From positions 62,001 to 126,000 of the forward strand of contig NZ_BDBR01000015.1 in NCBI RefSeq assembly GCF_001613085.1: a stretch of DNA of 64,000 bases. Direction: 5' to 3'. Origin of the DNA: Nocardia salmonicida NBRC 13393. GTDB taxonomy: Bacteria > Actinomycetota > Actinomycetes > Mycobacteriales > Mycobacteriaceae. Positions 25,721 to 35,228 of the stretch are shown one piece after another; within the stretch, counting starts at the first letter, position 1, and each line of letters starts with the position of its first letter. Made by a program: the position numbers and the translations under genes. The notes beneath the pieces were generated by a model, which was not told the origin of the DNA, searched no databases, and saw nothing but the letters and a program-made list of their open reading frames with translations.

Positions 25721-26620
25721 GTGACCGAAACTCGCGACCGTTTCACCTTGATCACTGTCAACGCCTGGGATCTATATGCCGCGACTGGCGAGTCTTCAGA
25801 GGCCCGCTATCGCGCTCTAGAAGAGTGGCTGGCGCGGCAGGATGCGGACGCGGTCGGGATTTCCGAGATCATTGCCGACGGTGAGGGCCGTGAAGCCAAG
25901 GCTGCCGGAGCGGAAGCGGGGCTTCGGCGGCTAGCGAAAGCAACCGGTATGGAATGCGAGATCGCGGGCGAACCGATCGTCGCTACGGGCGGCATCGTGC
26001 ACCACACAGGGCTTTTGTACCGAAGCTGCCCAGAGATCCGGCCGCGACCTGGCAGTATCCACCGGTTGGAGCGCGAGATGGCGGGGATGTGGCACTGCGC
26101 CGTTTCCGCTATTTTCGAGTTCAACGGGCGGCCACTGCGCGTGATGTCGCTACAGCTCTCGCCTTTCGACCCAGCTTGGCGGGCTGCTGACGCATTGCAG
26201 ATCCTGCGAACGGTGAACAAGGGAGATGTCCCCGCCGTGATCGGCGGCGATTTTAACTGTGTGAGCCTGACCGACCCAGATCCATACGCCGGGGTCGAAT
26301 GGCACCCAGACCACGTCTATCAGCTCGACATCGACGGGCAGCTAGATCGACATGCGGCTATTCGACTCGAACGGCAAGGCCGGATGCGGGACTGCGCGGA
26401 GCTGGCCGGTGTCGAACTGGAAGCCACGACCGGGCACGCCGCAGTCGATCACCATCCGCCGCGGCGGATCGACCGATGGCTGGCCACCCACCAACTCCCC
26501 GCCGCGGTGGTGGCGGGATATCGGGTTACTCCACTTGGGGATCTGCTCCACGCCGACGACTATCTGACCGACCATCGCCCTGTGACGCTGGAGATCAACG
26601 CGAACGCAATCCCGCTGTAG
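25721..26620 (+). CDS. Endonuclease/exonuclease/phosphatase-family enzyme
   Basis: Protein of 299 residues from GTG 25721. The family's motifs appear in order: LITVNAWDL (Asn), VGISEII (metal-binding Glu), VIGGDFNCVSL (catalytic Asp and Asn), RRIDRWLAT (Asp) and YLTDHRPVTL (Asp-His pair). These are Mg-dependent phosphodiesterases acting on DNA, phosphoinositides or sphingolipids. No signal peptide, so a cytoplasmic enzyme; substrate unknown. Confidence 0.85.
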   Translation: MTETRDRFTLITVNAWDLYAATGESSEARYRALEEWLARQDADAVGISEIIADGEGREAKAAGAEAGLRRLAKATGMECEIAGEPIVATGGIVHHTGLLYRSCPEIRPRPGSIHRLEREMAGMWHCAVSAIFEFNGRPLRVMSLQLSPFDPAWRAADALQILRTVNKGDVPAVIGGDFNCVSLTDPDPYAGVEWHPDHVYQLDIDGQLDRHAAIRLERQGRMRDCAELAGVELEATTGHAAVDHHPPRRIDRWLATHQLPAAVVAGYRVTPLGDLLHADDYLTDHRPVTLEINANAIPL

Positions 26621-26874
26621 CGGAAGCTCATTCGGAAAACAGCTGGGTGACGTTGCGCGCGCTCGTTTGACATCGCTCGGGCCCGTCGCGAGACGACGAG
26701 GGATTGTTGTCGCCAGTGGGCCGGGCCGGCGCGTTGAAGCCCGGCTGTCGGCCAGCCGGTGTGAAGGGCGTCGAGGACGTCCAGCAGCGTCCGTCACCGC
26801 TCCGACAGCAGGCGCCGACCGGCGTTCGCGGCCACTGCACCGCACCTTGGCTATCGCGGCGATAGGGTATCGGT

Positions 26875-27759
26875 GTGGGGAAAAGCGACGACGACGAATT
26901 TCATGCGCGCATGGAGCAGCAACTGCAGTTGCTCGCCTACGAAGTCGACTTCGGTCTGATCCGCCGCTCACGGCGAGGACAAGATTCCGCTCCGGCTCAG
27001 CAAACCCCACCGCGGCAGATCAGCATCATCACCGCAGTCGCCGAAGCCGACCGCCACTTTCTGCGCCAGCTCTACTCCAGCATCCGGGGCCAAGATCTTG
27101 GCCCCGGATGGGCATGGACTTGGGAAGTCCAACTCGACGGCGGCCCCCGCCCCACAGAGCCCCTTTTCGCGCGGGAGTTCACGGAACCGGATCCGCGGGT
27201 GCGGATGGAGTGGCAACCCAGGGCTGGTCTGCCCTACGCGCGCAACGCCGCTCTTGCCCGCGCGCACGGCACCGCGGACTATATTCGGGCCGTCGATGCC
27301 GATGATCTACTCACTCCTACCGCGCTGGGCGACGCCATCGCGATCCTCGAGGCCGACGCGACCCTCGGCTGGACAACGTCGTCGATCTTCGATCTCGATG
27401 TCGATCAGCGACTACGGCTCGTGCCCAACGAGCCACCGCAGGGTCGACTGGTCGCCGGAGACACCATGGCCGGCTGGCTCGCACACCCGGCCGCCCTGGC
27501 TGTGGAGCCATCGACGGTGACTGTGCGCACTGAACTTCTCGTCGAAGTCGGTGGCTGGCCCGCGCTACCAGCGCTGGTCGACCTTGGTCTGCTCGCCGCG
27601 CTCGACGCCACCACCGATGGCTACTACCTGCGTCGACAGGGATTGATGCGGCGCGCGCACCCGGGGCAGATGTCGCGCGCCCTTGAATACCCTGGTCAAG
27701 TCGAACAGGCTCGGCCGGTGATTGAGCAGCGATACAACACCATGGCTCGCCTGCGATAG
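26875..27759 (+). CDS. Family 2 glycosyltransferase-like protein
   Basis: Protein of 294 residues from GTG 26875. A GT-A fold is suggested by ISIITAVAEADRHFLRQLYS, RAGLPYARNAALARAHG, and a DXD-like RAVDADDLLTPTAL, ending in a His/Arg-containing acceptor region. It is a paralogue of the gene at 57691-58473. No membrane segment. The coding region contains a perfect 30-bp palindrome (27081-27110), encoding part of SIRGQDLGPGW. Confidence 0.8.
   Translation: MGKSDDDEFHARMEQQLQLLAYEVDFGLIRRSRRGQDSAPAQQTPPRQISIITAVAEADRHFLRQLYSSIRGQDLGPGWAWTWEVQLDGGPRPTEPLFAREFTEPDPRVRMEWQPRAGLPYARNAALARAHGTADYIRAVDADDLLTPTALGDAIAILEADATLGWTTSSIFDLDVDQRLRLVPNEPPQGRLVAGDTMAGWLAHPAALAVEPSTVTVRTELLVEVGGWPALPALVDLGLLAALDATTDGYYLRRQGLMRRAHPGQMSRALEYPGQVEQARPVIEQRYNTMARLR
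27081..27110. repeat. Perfect 30-bp palindrome inside a coding sequence
   Basis: Arm CATCCGGGGCCAAGA is followed directly by its exact reverse complement, with no spacer. It would form a very stable 15-bp hairpin or cruciform inside the glycosyltransferase gene and is far beyond chance for a short region. Confidence 0.9.
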
Positions 27760-27946
27760 CCGACCGATCCGTTGACCAACTGACAGTTCCTCGTGAGGCT
27801 GGTCTCGGATATCCGCTATACCCGCACGAACCGAAACCGTTGTGCCTGCTCTGAGATCATCTGTCCTACACGCCTTCTCGTGAATCTGATGCCGGAATGC
27901 GGTATGCCTGCTGGGTACAGATCCCCACGTAGGAGGAGATTTCGCC

Positions 27947-28760
27947 GTGTCCGAGGGCTCTATCGACCTGCGCACCGACGTGGCGCATTCGGCTCGCATG
28001 TATGACTATTTCCTCGGCGGGAAGGATTCCTACGAGGTAGACCGGATCGCTGCTGAACAGGCGTTGCAGCAGTTTCCCTCGGTGCGATTGACCGCCCGTA
28101 CCAACCGCGACTTCATGCGTCACGCCACGGGATACCTTGTCGAGCAGGGTATCCGGCAGTTCCTCGACATCGGTACCGGCATCCCGACGTCGCCGAATCT
28201 TCACGAGGTCGCCCAGGCGCACGCCCCGGAGTCGAGGGTCGTCTACGTCGACAACGACCCGTTGGTGCTCGCGCACGCGCGAGCCCTGCTGGTCAGCGCA
28301 CCCGAGGGCAGCACCGCCTACGTGCAGGCCGACGCGGCGGACCCGGCCGCCATCCTCGCCAGCCCGGAGTTGACGGAGACGCTGGACTTGTCGAAGCCGG
28401 TGGCGGTATCGCTGATGGCGTTGCTGCATTTCGTACCCGGCGACGTCTACGACATCGTCAACACCTTGATGGCGCCGTTGGCGCCGGGCTCGTATCTGGC
28501 GATGTCGCATGTGACCACCGATTTCGACGACGGTGATGCCGATCCCGACGGCATGGCTCGACTGCTGCAGGGTCTACGCCGATCGGGGGATCGCGGTACG
28601 TCCACGTACGCGCGAGGAAGTGGGAAGGTTCTTCGACGGGCTCGAGCTCGTGTCACCAGGAGTCGAGGTGATTCACCGGTGGCGCAACGCTGGCATCGAG
28701 CCCCCGGTCAGCATGGACAAGAAGATCTCGCTCTACGGCGCGGTGGGCCGCAAGGTGTGA
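27947..28760 (+). pseudogene. SAV2177/DUF574-family SAM methyltransferase, frameshifted
   Basis: Residues 1-205 match the actinobacterial SAV2177 methyltransferase family: HSARMYDYFLGGKDSYEVDR, FLDIGTGIPTSPNLHEVA, VVYVDNDPLVLAHARALL and MALLHFVPG. Near 28565-28578 the frame shifts; the family's C-terminus continues in another frame as REEVGRFFDGLELVSPGVE and ends at 28760 (LYGAVGRKV). A single-base indel explains this. It is a recent pseudogene, a programmed shift, or a sequencing error. Confidence 0.8.
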
Positions 28761-28821
28761 GCTGGCCCGGCGCTCTTCGTTGCCGGTACCGCGAGTGAGT
28801 TCCCCGGCGGCCTATGCGATA

Positions 28822-28845
28822 GGGACGTGTCGTCGCCCCTGGTCA
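28822..28845 (+). repeat. 24-bp intergenic repeat, copy 10
   Basis: GGGACGTGTC, GTCGCCCCT, GGTCA. It lies 61 bp after the methyltransferase, in a 264-bp convergent gap that otherwise holds nothing I can support. Confidence 0.85.
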
Positions 28846-29024
28846 GGGCAAGTTCCTTGAATTTCTGTGATGCCCTTCGGCGCTGTGCTGGTGTGTGGGT
28901 CGATCATCGGGCTCATCAGAGCGGTCCAGGGATCGGGGTGCGCGTGCTCGTCGACGGGTAGGAGCCCCGCAGTCCATTACAAGGGGATCGCGGCGGTGGT
29001 GTCGGTGGTTCCGCGTCCAATATT

Positions 29025-29627
29025 TCAGCCGGTCGCGGGGATGTGCTCGACGACGTCGGGTGGGAATTCGTCGATCTCCACGCGGGTGCGCACAGGGTCA
29101 TCGCCCCAGGAGCTGTAGAAAGAGAACGAACTGTCGGAGTGGTCGGTGTCGCGCAACCATGCGTTGACCTGGTTCAGCTTCTCTCTCGCGGCCACCAGCT
29201 CGGGCCACTCGCGTGCCCACTGGACCGGGCCGGGCACGTCCCAATGGTGGTAGGTCGCGGCCCCGTCGGTGGTGAGCCAGTGCGGAGCCCACTCTTTCAG
29301 TTTGCCGTTGAGCTGATATTGCATGTCCTGACGCGGCCATTGACCAGTCGTACTTGCCAGGAGTGGGTGTCGCGCGGGCGCTGGCGTGCTCGACCACTGT
29401 GCGACGGTACGAACCAGCCAGGGATAGATGAGCGGGTGGTGGATGTCGTGGCCGCTGCTACAGCTCGCCGTCGCGAGGTGTCCTTCGATGCCTGGGTGAG
29501 GTCCCGAGTGCAAGTCCCAGCGGTCGCTGGCCTCGCAGGTGGGGCAGGTGAGTTGGTGGCCGAGCCAGTATATGGCTCGCACTGAAATAGACACCGCCGG
29601 TGCGTGATTCAGGTCAGCCACGTTCAT
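29025..29627 (-). CDS. Hypothetical zinc-binding protein
   Basis: Protein of 200 residues. A Cys/His cluster near the start (LTCPTCEASDRWDLHSG, later ASCSSGHDIHHP) could bind zinc. The rest is rich in Trp and ends with an acidic segment. No family recognised. Confidence 0.6.
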   Translation of the reverse strand: MNVADLNHAPAVSISVRAIYWLGHQLTCPTCEASDRWDLHSGPHPGIEGHLATASCSSGHDIHHPLIYPWLVRTVAQWSSTPAPARHPLLASTTGQWPRQDMQYQLNGKLKEWAPHWLTTDGAATYHHWDVPGPVQWAREWPELVAAREKLNQVNAWLRDTDHSDSSFSFYSSWGDDPVRTRVEIDEFPPDVVEHIPATG

Positions 29628-29791
29628 CTGGTCAGCCTATGCCAACCAGACCCGCGCAGTAGCGTGTTGTCCGCGGTGATCGAGCTGGCCAGCCACGGTT
29701 CTCCCGTCGCGGTCATTACGCGTGGTTGTGGTCGGACGTGACCCGGAGAATTGCGGACAGTGCGATGAGGCGGGCCCTATCGTTGTCGGGC

Positions 29792-30169
29792 ATGGCGGCT
29801 ATGACGATTTCGCTCGATGACACGCTCCTGGCACAGGTTCGGCACTCGGCTGGAGAGGACATCTCGGGCTGGATCGCGAAAGCATGCCGATCACGCCTGC
29901 TGGCTGAGGCGTGCCGGGCCGAATCCGACTGGGAGCGCGAACATCCGGAAGAGGCAGCCAAGGCCCGCACCGAACTTGCCCGGCAGTACCTGGAGGTCGA
30001 GGCCGAGCAGCACGCTCGACAATTGGCGGAACAGGCGTGGCAACGACGCGGGGGTGATGGGGAAGGGCCGAGCGCTCAAGACCGAGAAGACGCCGAAGTC
30101 TCCGCGCGCGCTCTACTGGAACAAGCCGAGCGCCAACTCATCGATCGGGACGGTGAACAGCGGGATTGA
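29792..30169 (+). CDS. Antitoxin-like ribbon-helix-helix protein without visible toxin
   Basis: Protein of 125 residues from ATG 29792. The first 45 residues (TISLDDTLLAQVRHSAGEDI, then SGWIAKACRSRLLAEA) resemble actinobacterial RHH antitoxins. The rest is a long charged helix rich in Glu, Gln and Arg, longer than typical antitoxins. No toxin gene follows; the next gene is a convergent membrane protein. Confidence 0.6.
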   Translation: MAAMTISLDDTLLAQVRHSAGEDISGWIAKACRSRLLAEACRAESDWEREHPEEAAKARTELARQYLEVEAEQHARQLAEQAWQRRGGDGEGPSAQDREDAEVSARALLEQAERQLIDRDGEQRD

Positions 30170-30210
30170 GCGCACCGGAGTGACTGGCATCCGGTCGTCG
30201 TCGCCGCCGG

Positions 30211-30702
30211 CTACTGATTGCTGCGGTCCTCGGCGGCCGCGATCTCGTGTTGCACCAGGGCGTAGCAGTGCGTGCTCACCAGAAGGGCGGCCCAGAACGT
30301 GAGTGGGACCGCCAGTAAGACGACGACATTCGCGAACATCGCCGCCGCCGAGAGGTGGCCGATGGTGTTGACGAGGGTGGCCACGGCAACCAGAACGGAG
30401 ACAGCGGCACCGATCGCGGCTACCTTGCCGGTTTGGGCCATCTCGCGGTCGACCGAGATGTCGTGGGTGTAGGCGCAGACGCCCAATACTCCGGCGCCGA
30501 ACAGCGCGACGCCGAAGCCGCTCATGTAGTCGGAGATGTCGGCGTCGGCGGGGACGCTCCAGCAGATGCTCGCACCCAGCCAGGCCATCTGCGCGATGAT
30601 CGTCGCGACCAGGATCCGGAGCGACAATCGTCGCTGGAGCACGATCTCACCGATAGCCTCGGTGGTGCTCGCGGTGGCAAGGCGGTGGTGGGATAGGAAC
30701 AT
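30211..30702 (-). CDS. Four-helix membrane protein
   Basis: Protein of 163 residues with four predicted membrane segments (LVATIIAQMAWLGASICW; GFGVALFGAGVLGVCAYT; AAIGAAVSVLVAVATLV; ANVVVLLAVPLTFWAALLV). N- and C-termini are polar. Function unknown. Confidence 0.7.
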   Translation of the reverse strand: MFLSHHRLATASTTEAIGEIVLQRRLSLRILVATIIAQMAWLGASICWSVPADADISDYMSGFGVALFGAGVLGVCAYTHDISVDREMAQTGKVAAIGAAVSVLVAVATLVNTIGHLSAAAMFANVVVLLAVPLTFWAALLVSTHCYALVQHEIAAAEDRSNQ

Positions 30703-30950
30703 TCCTCGAGCCTTCGTCTGGATGGTGCTGGCGCGCTGGGGTTTCGAGAAACTATGGACTGCAATCGTAGTGGAGACATCTGCATCGCTGCTCGTAGTTG
30801 GCTCGGGGAACCAACCCGATTACAAAATGAAGCAGTCGAAACCGGTCCGACTAGGCCAGGATCAAAAGGCAGCTGCTTGGCGGTCGCCGGGCCACGAGGG
30901 CCAAGTCGATAGGACGCGGCCTCGCTGACCTGGTCCCAGAGGTCGGCCCG

Positions 30951-31514
30951 TCAGGTTGGTTGGATATTTCCTGCGCGGGCTTCGCCGGTGTACAGAGCGG
31001 TGGCGGTGCGGCTGGCGGCGTGGCGTTGGGCGGGCGTCATCTGATGGCATAGCGCGGTGAGGGCCGGGCGGTCGTTGTGGACGAAGGTCAGTGCAGCGCG
31101 CCGGAACTCGATTGGCACAGGACTGCGCTCGGCGGCGATGTCGACGAGGTCGTTCGGGAGTCCGCCGAGGGTCCCGATGACCGCTGTGCAGGCGAGTTCG
31201 AGCAGATGCTCTGTGGTGGAAGAGTTTTCGCTGAGCTCGGCCAGCATCGTCTCTTCGCAGGTTCGGCACTGATCGAGTGCGGCGCCGAAGACCTTGCCGA
31301 GCAGGTTGCCGTCGATGTCGTCGTGGTGCTCGGGGAGCCATCGGGCGCCGTCGTGGATGTGGTCGCGCATGGTGGTGATGGTGGCATCGTTGCGCGGGCG
31401 AGGTATCTGATTCCGTCCGAATGAAGGTTGCCCTGTCGTGAGCTCGGGGAGTTCGTCGTCACCGGTCCTCTGATGTGGTGACGCTGGACACATCGCCGAC
31501 AGGGTGTTCGCCAT
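30951..31514 (-). CDS. Hypothetical protein
   Basis: Up to 187 residues from ATG 31514; ATG 31370 (MRDHIHDGARWLPEH) is a good alternative and begins the better-conserved-looking part. Mainly helical with a CRTCEE pair and a terminal segment TPAQRHAASRTATALYTGEA. No family recognised. Confidence 0.6.
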   Translation of the reverse strand: MANTLSAMCPASPHQRTGDDELPELTTGQPSFGRNQIPRPRNDATITTMRDHIHDGARWLPEHHDDIDGNLLGKVFGAALDQCRTCEETMLAELSENSSTTEHLLELACTAVIGTLGGLPNDLVDIAAERSPVPIEFRRAALTFVHNDRPALTALCHQMTPAQRHAASRTATALYTGEARAGNIQPT

Positions 31515-31706
31515 GACTGGGATGCAGATCGCCCGCTCGCCGCCGGGACAGCGCTGTGAACGGGCCTTACCTGCATAGATCGGTGCCGGTCAGAGATATT
31601 TTGTGGATTGCTACCAGTGTGCTGGAGTGTGCAACGGGTCGAAGGGAGTCGGCCCGTTGACAGGCCTGCTCGCCGTGCGCGGGCGGGCCGCTGAAAGGGA
31701 ATTCTT

Positions 31707-32249
31707 GTGATCATCACGACCTGGGGGCAGCGCGCCATGGTGCTCGCGCTGCCGATCGCCATCGGAACGGCCGCCGCGGGGATCGCCTCGGCCGCACCCT
31801 CGGAACTGGCGCCGGTGCAGGCATCGGCCGCGGCGATCGACCAGCCGGAACCTGTGCTGCCTGGTCTGCCCACCCTGCCCGTGCTGCCTGGCGTGCCGGA
31901 GCCGTTCGTCGACGGCCGCCCGACCAGCGATGCCGTGACCTTCGGCGTGATCGAGGGCACGTTGCTCGGTGGCGGGTTCGGTGGCGCCGCGGGTGCTGCG
32001 GTCGCTGCTGTGCCGTTCATCGCGACCTCGGCCGCTGCCGGTCTCATCGGTGGCGCGATCGGCTGCACCGTCGCCCCGGGTCCGGGCTGCGTGGTCGGCG
32101 GTGCGATCGGTCTCGGCGTCGGTATGGCCGCTGGTGGGGTGCTGTTCCTGCTTCCCGCTACCGCGGCGGGCGTCGCGTTGGGCGCGGCGGCTGGTGGCGT
32201 CGCTGGTGCGTACGCGGGCGCGTACGCGGATTCGGTCCTGCCGAAGTGA
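31707..32249 (+). CDS. Secreted glycine-zipper protein
   Basis: Protein of 180 residues from GTG 31707, with GAAAGGGA upstream. A signal peptide (VLALPIAIGTAAAGIASAA) with a likely AxA cleavage site is followed by a Pro-rich linker and long Gly/Ala-rich hydrophobic stretches with the GxxxG spacing of glycine-zipper membrane insertions, with two cysteines that may pair. This type of small exported protein is common in mycolata. Function unknown. Confidence 0.8.
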   Translation: MIITTWGQRAMVLALPIAIGTAAAGIASAAPSELAPVQASAAAIDQPEPVLPGLPTLPVLPGVPEPFVDGRPTSDAVTFGVIEGTLLGGGFGGAAGAAVAAVPFIATSAAAGLIGGAIGCTVAPGPGCVVGGAIGLGVGMAAGGVLFLLPATAAGVALGAAAGGVAGAYAGAYADSVLPK

Positions 32250-32323
32250 TCCCGGCTCCGCGCTGGTTGTGGCGGGGTTCGAATGCAGCGCCGTCGGCGA
32301 GCGCGCCGGATCCTGCCTTGGCA

Positions 32324-32347
32324 GGGACGTGTCGTTTCGGCTGGTAG
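32324..32347 (+). repeat. 24-bp intergenic repeat, copy 11
   Basis: GGGACGTGTC, GTTTCGGCT, GGTAG. Between convergent genes; its middle nine bases are identical to copy 1. Confidence 0.85.
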
Positions 32348-32375
32348 AAGCGGTATTCGGGCTGGCTTCGGCGAT

Positions 32376-32822
32376 CTATGGCGCCGGGGTGGGTTCGATC
32401 TCGTCGGGGGACGCTGAACCGGGGTAGTGGTAGTGGCCTTTGCTGATGCGGGTCAGTCGTGACCGGTCCACCCAGTAGCCGAGGGCGTTGCTGACTTTTG
32501 CTGGTGTGACCAGGCGCCCCCGCGTGTCGAGGCGGTCGGTCACGTCGGTGGCGGTGAATTGCTCGCCGGGCAGATGAGGTGCCAGATTGCGCGGCGCAGG
32601 GGCAGTTGCGCGAACACTGGGTCGATCTCGTGTGTCGTGAGGGGGGTCGTCGGCTTCTGTGATCAGGTCACGGCACGCTTGCACGAGCTGGACTGGGGCG
32701 GTGACCTCCAGGCCGAGGTTGCGGCCATGGCGCAGGGCGGCCAGCAACGCTTCGAGGTCGTCAGCTAGGGCGTCGACCTCGGAGCGCGCCGTCATCGCGC
32801 TGTGCGGAGCCGTCGTTGTCAT
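32376..32822 (-). CDS. Hypothetical protein with winged-helix-like C-terminus
   Basis: Protein of 148 residues from ATG 32822 (GTG 32828 also possible). The N-terminal helix is acidic; the C-terminal 55 residues (FTATDVTDRLDTRGRLVTPA, then NALGYWVDRSRLTRISKGHY) read like a winged helix with a basic wing. First of a long minus-strand run that extends to 40393. Confidence 0.6.
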   Translation of the reverse strand: MTTTAPHSAMTARSEVDALADDLEALLAALRHGRNLGLEVTAPVQLVQACRDLITEADDPPHDTRDRPSVRATAPAPRNLAPHLPGEQFTATDVTDRLDTRGRLVTPAKVSNALGYWVDRSRLTRISKGHYHYPGSASPDEIEPTPAP

Positions 32823-32864
32823 GGGCACAGGCTAGTCCGGCTGTGGCGCATCGAAGTCGGCGAT

Positions 32865-34286
32865 TCAGCCCTGCTGTTGGGCCTGCTGGTCGAGATCGTC
32901 GGGACGGATGTGGACATGACACGGGGAGGTCGGCGTGGCTTGGGTTTCCTCGATGTCTTCGGGGCCGGGCAGGCCGGCGGCCATTCGGTGTAGCTGTGCG
33001 ATGTCGGCGCGGGCTTGAGTGGGCAGGTGGTCGTGTGCCGCTGTCCAGGCCACTTCCTCGAGGGGTATCGGGGGACGGCCGAGCAGTGCGAGCGTGGTGA
33101 AGCAGTCCGTCGCCCATGTCCACTGCCGATTGTTGAATTGGTAGGCGGGCTGGTGCAGCCAGTAGCTGTACCAGCGTTCGCAGTCGTCGGCGCTGGGCGA
33201 TGACCACGGGTCGGGCAGCGGCAGTTCCGGGATGCGGTAGGCCATGCGGTGAAGCCCGCGGCTGGTGTTACGCCAGGCGAGGATTCGGCGGTGACGCAGT
33301 GGCGCCAGAAGTTCGCCGAGTGTGGCGGGGCTGATGGCTTGGGCGGCGGCGTGGCGTTCGTCTTCGGGCAGCCAGGTCAGTTCGGCAGGGTCGTCGAGCT
33401 GGTGGGACCAACAGACGTTGTGATCGTGCAGGGTGGTGCCGCTGGCGATGTCGGTGACGATGACCCGGGACACGGTGGCGTCGATGACGTTGATCAGCAC
33501 GGCACGGGGGTCGGTGGTGAGGGCGCGAGCCCAGTCGATCGCGCCGGTCTGCATGGTCTGCAGGCGGGTGTTCCACCAGTCGTCTGCCGCAAGGGGGTAG
33601 CAGGATGGGCAGTAGTGGTTGCCGTCGCGTAGTTGCTGGAACGGGCGCGGTGATTGTTCACGGCAGCGTGAGCAGGTGCGGGCGGCGATCCAGACGGCGT
33701 GGCGAGCTGGCGTAAGCGCGCGGAGCGCGACCGCGTCGTCGATGGTGTAGAGGTCGTAGTAGTCGCGGCGGATGAACAACTCGGCGATCGGTGCCTGGTC
33801 TTCGGCGGGACGGGACCGGTATTGCTGGCGCAGCATGGTACGGGTGGCCAGCGCCGCGGCCGGGAGGTCGCCGTAGCGGTAGAGCGGCAATCCGCGCGCA
33901 CCGCGGGTGAGCCGTCGTGAGGGTAGATGCCGCCGATCGACGTCGGCGGGCATCGGGGAAATGGTCCAGCGGCGGGCATCGAGGTAGGTGACTTCGGCCG
34001 GGGCCAGCCCGGTGTGGCCGGTGGTGACCGCGACGCGCAGGATGTCGGTGCCGGGGCGCACGCCGTCGGGAGGCAGGACGACACCGCGCAGTTGGTGGAT
34101 CCCGTTGTCGAAGGCGACTTCCACGCCGTGCAGGGGAGTCCAGTCGATCCCCGCCGGGTTGCGTGGTGGGGCATCGGCGTTGCGTGGGGTGTCGTAGCGG
34201 GTGAGGGCTTGCAGGGCGCGTTGGTAGGAGCCGCCGTAGCGGGCGGCGCGGCGGCGGGCGGCGTCTCGCAGGTAGGTGTTGGTCAT
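32865..34286 (-). CDS. Zinc-ribbon protein with diverged DEDD exonuclease-like domain
   Basis: Protein of 473 residues from ATG 34286. The N-terminus (RDAARRRAARYGGSYQRALQ) carries the basic SY-x-x-A tag seen also at 39449-40393 and 40779-41504. A zinc ribbon (CSRC...CPSC) in the middle is followed by WWNTRLQTMQTGAIDWARAL and then a segment aligned by position with actinobacterial 3'-5' exonucleases, but the catalytic DTETTG motif is replaced by IDATVSR. The exonuclease activity is probably lost. A long C-terminal part is unrecognised. Confidence 0.6.
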   Translation of the reverse strand: MTNTYLRDAARRRAARYGGSYQRALQALTRYDTPRNADAPPRNPAGIDWTPLHGVEVAFDNGIHQLRGVVLPPDGVRPGTDILRVAVTTGHTGLAPAEVTYLDARRWTISPMPADVDRRHLPSRRLTRGARGLPLYRYGDLPAAALATRTMLRQQYRSRPAEDQAPIAELFIRRDYYDLYTIDDAVALRALTPARHAVWIAARTCSRCREQSPRPFQQLRDGNHYCPSCYPLAADDWWNTRLQTMQTGAIDWARALTTDPRAVLINVIDATVSRVIVTDIASGTTLHDHNVCWSHQLDDPAELTWLPEDERHAAAQAISPATLGELLAPLRHRRILAWRNTSRGLHRMAYRIPELPLPDPWSSPSADDCERWYSYWLHQPAYQFNNRQWTWATDCFTTLALLGRPPIPLEEVAWTAAHDHLPTQARADIAQLHRMAAGLPGPEDIEETQATPTSPCHVHIRPDDLDQQAQQQG

Positions 34287-34548
34287 GATCGGTGGCCTTG
34301 TCCCCGCGAACATCCCACGCCCTGTTCGCGGTACCACGATCGAGACTCCGACGAGGACAACTACCGGTGCAGGTCAACGCTTTTCGCCGCGGTTCGAGCG
34401 AACCTTCCTCCCCACGAGTTGCGGCGTGGGACGCGAACTCGACGGGAGCAGCCACGCGCGAAGCGGCTGACGGATTCGCACTCTAGCCGGTGGTACCGAC
34501 AGGAAACCAACGACCGCGTCGGCGCCCGAATCTTCGAGCGCCGCCGGT

Positions 34549-35079
34549 CTACAGCCGACCTCGGCGGCCGGCCAGCTCGACGATGAACAACGGCACCTCG
34601 AGGTGTCGGGGCCAGTCGATTTCGGTCAGCTCCGGGTCGGTGGTCAGCAGCAGCATCGTGTTGACCGCGCCGGTTTCGGCGTAGCGCTCGAGCTGTTCGT
34701 GGATCTTCTCGGCGTAGTGCCAGCTGCCTTCGGCTTTGACCTCGATCCCGACCGTGTGCTGATCGTCGAAGACTGCCAGGTAGTCGATTCGGCTTCCTTG
34801 TGCCTGGGATGTTCCTTCTGACAGCTGGTACTCGTGGTGGAGGGTGAGGTCGTTGTCCACACCGGCGTCGGCCCATGCTTGTTGGACGAGTTCGTGCAAT
34901 TCTTCCTCGTGGCTGTACCGGCCGAGGTCGCGGTCGTCGAGGAACGGGTCGACGAACGGCCTGATGTAGTTGTTCCAGATCGGTGAGGAATTGGCCTGAC
35001 CGGGGGACATGCCGAACACGTGGATGAAGTGCTTGTCGAAGTAGTCTTGGTCGTTGTTCTGGCCTGGATGCTGTCCCAT
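34549..35079 (-). CDS. PD-(D/E)XK nuclease-like protein
   Basis: Protein of 176 residues from ATG 35079, with a GGAGG ribosome binding site. The core RIDYLAVFDDQHTVGIEVKAEG has the Asp...Glu-x-Lys signature of restriction-like nucleases, followed by a helix and LLLTTDPE. Copy 12 of the 24-bp repeat ends right before the ribosome binding site, so it lies in the 5' leader. Confidence 0.72.
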   Translation of the reverse strand: MGQHPGQNNDQDYFDKHFIHVFGMSPGQANSSPIWNNYIRPFVDPFLDDRDLGRYSHEEELHELVQQAWADAGVDNDLTLHHEYQLSEGTSQAQGSRIDYLAVFDDQHTVGIEVKAEGSWHYAEKIHEQLERYAETGAVNTMLLLTTDPELTEIDWPRHLEVPLFIVELAGRRGRL

Positions 35080-35091
35080 GTCGATCCTCCG

Positions 35092-35115
35092 GTGGCGTGT
35101 CGTTTCTGTTGGTCG
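35092..35115 (+). repeat. 24-bp intergenic repeat, copy 12
   Basis: GTGGCGTGTC, GTTTCTGTT, GGTCG. More diverged than the others (two changes in the left block) but with exact spacing. It lies 12 bp upstream of the start codon of the nuclease-like gene, the closest of any copy to a start. Confidence 0.65.
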
Positions 35116-35228
35116 CGCTGGATTCAGCATGAACCTGGGGACCGACAAACTCGGCACGTTCTGTTGTGCAGTGCGAGGTCGAGCTGCACGGGGTGTTCTG
35201 GTGGCGCACACAGGCATTCGTCTGAGTG

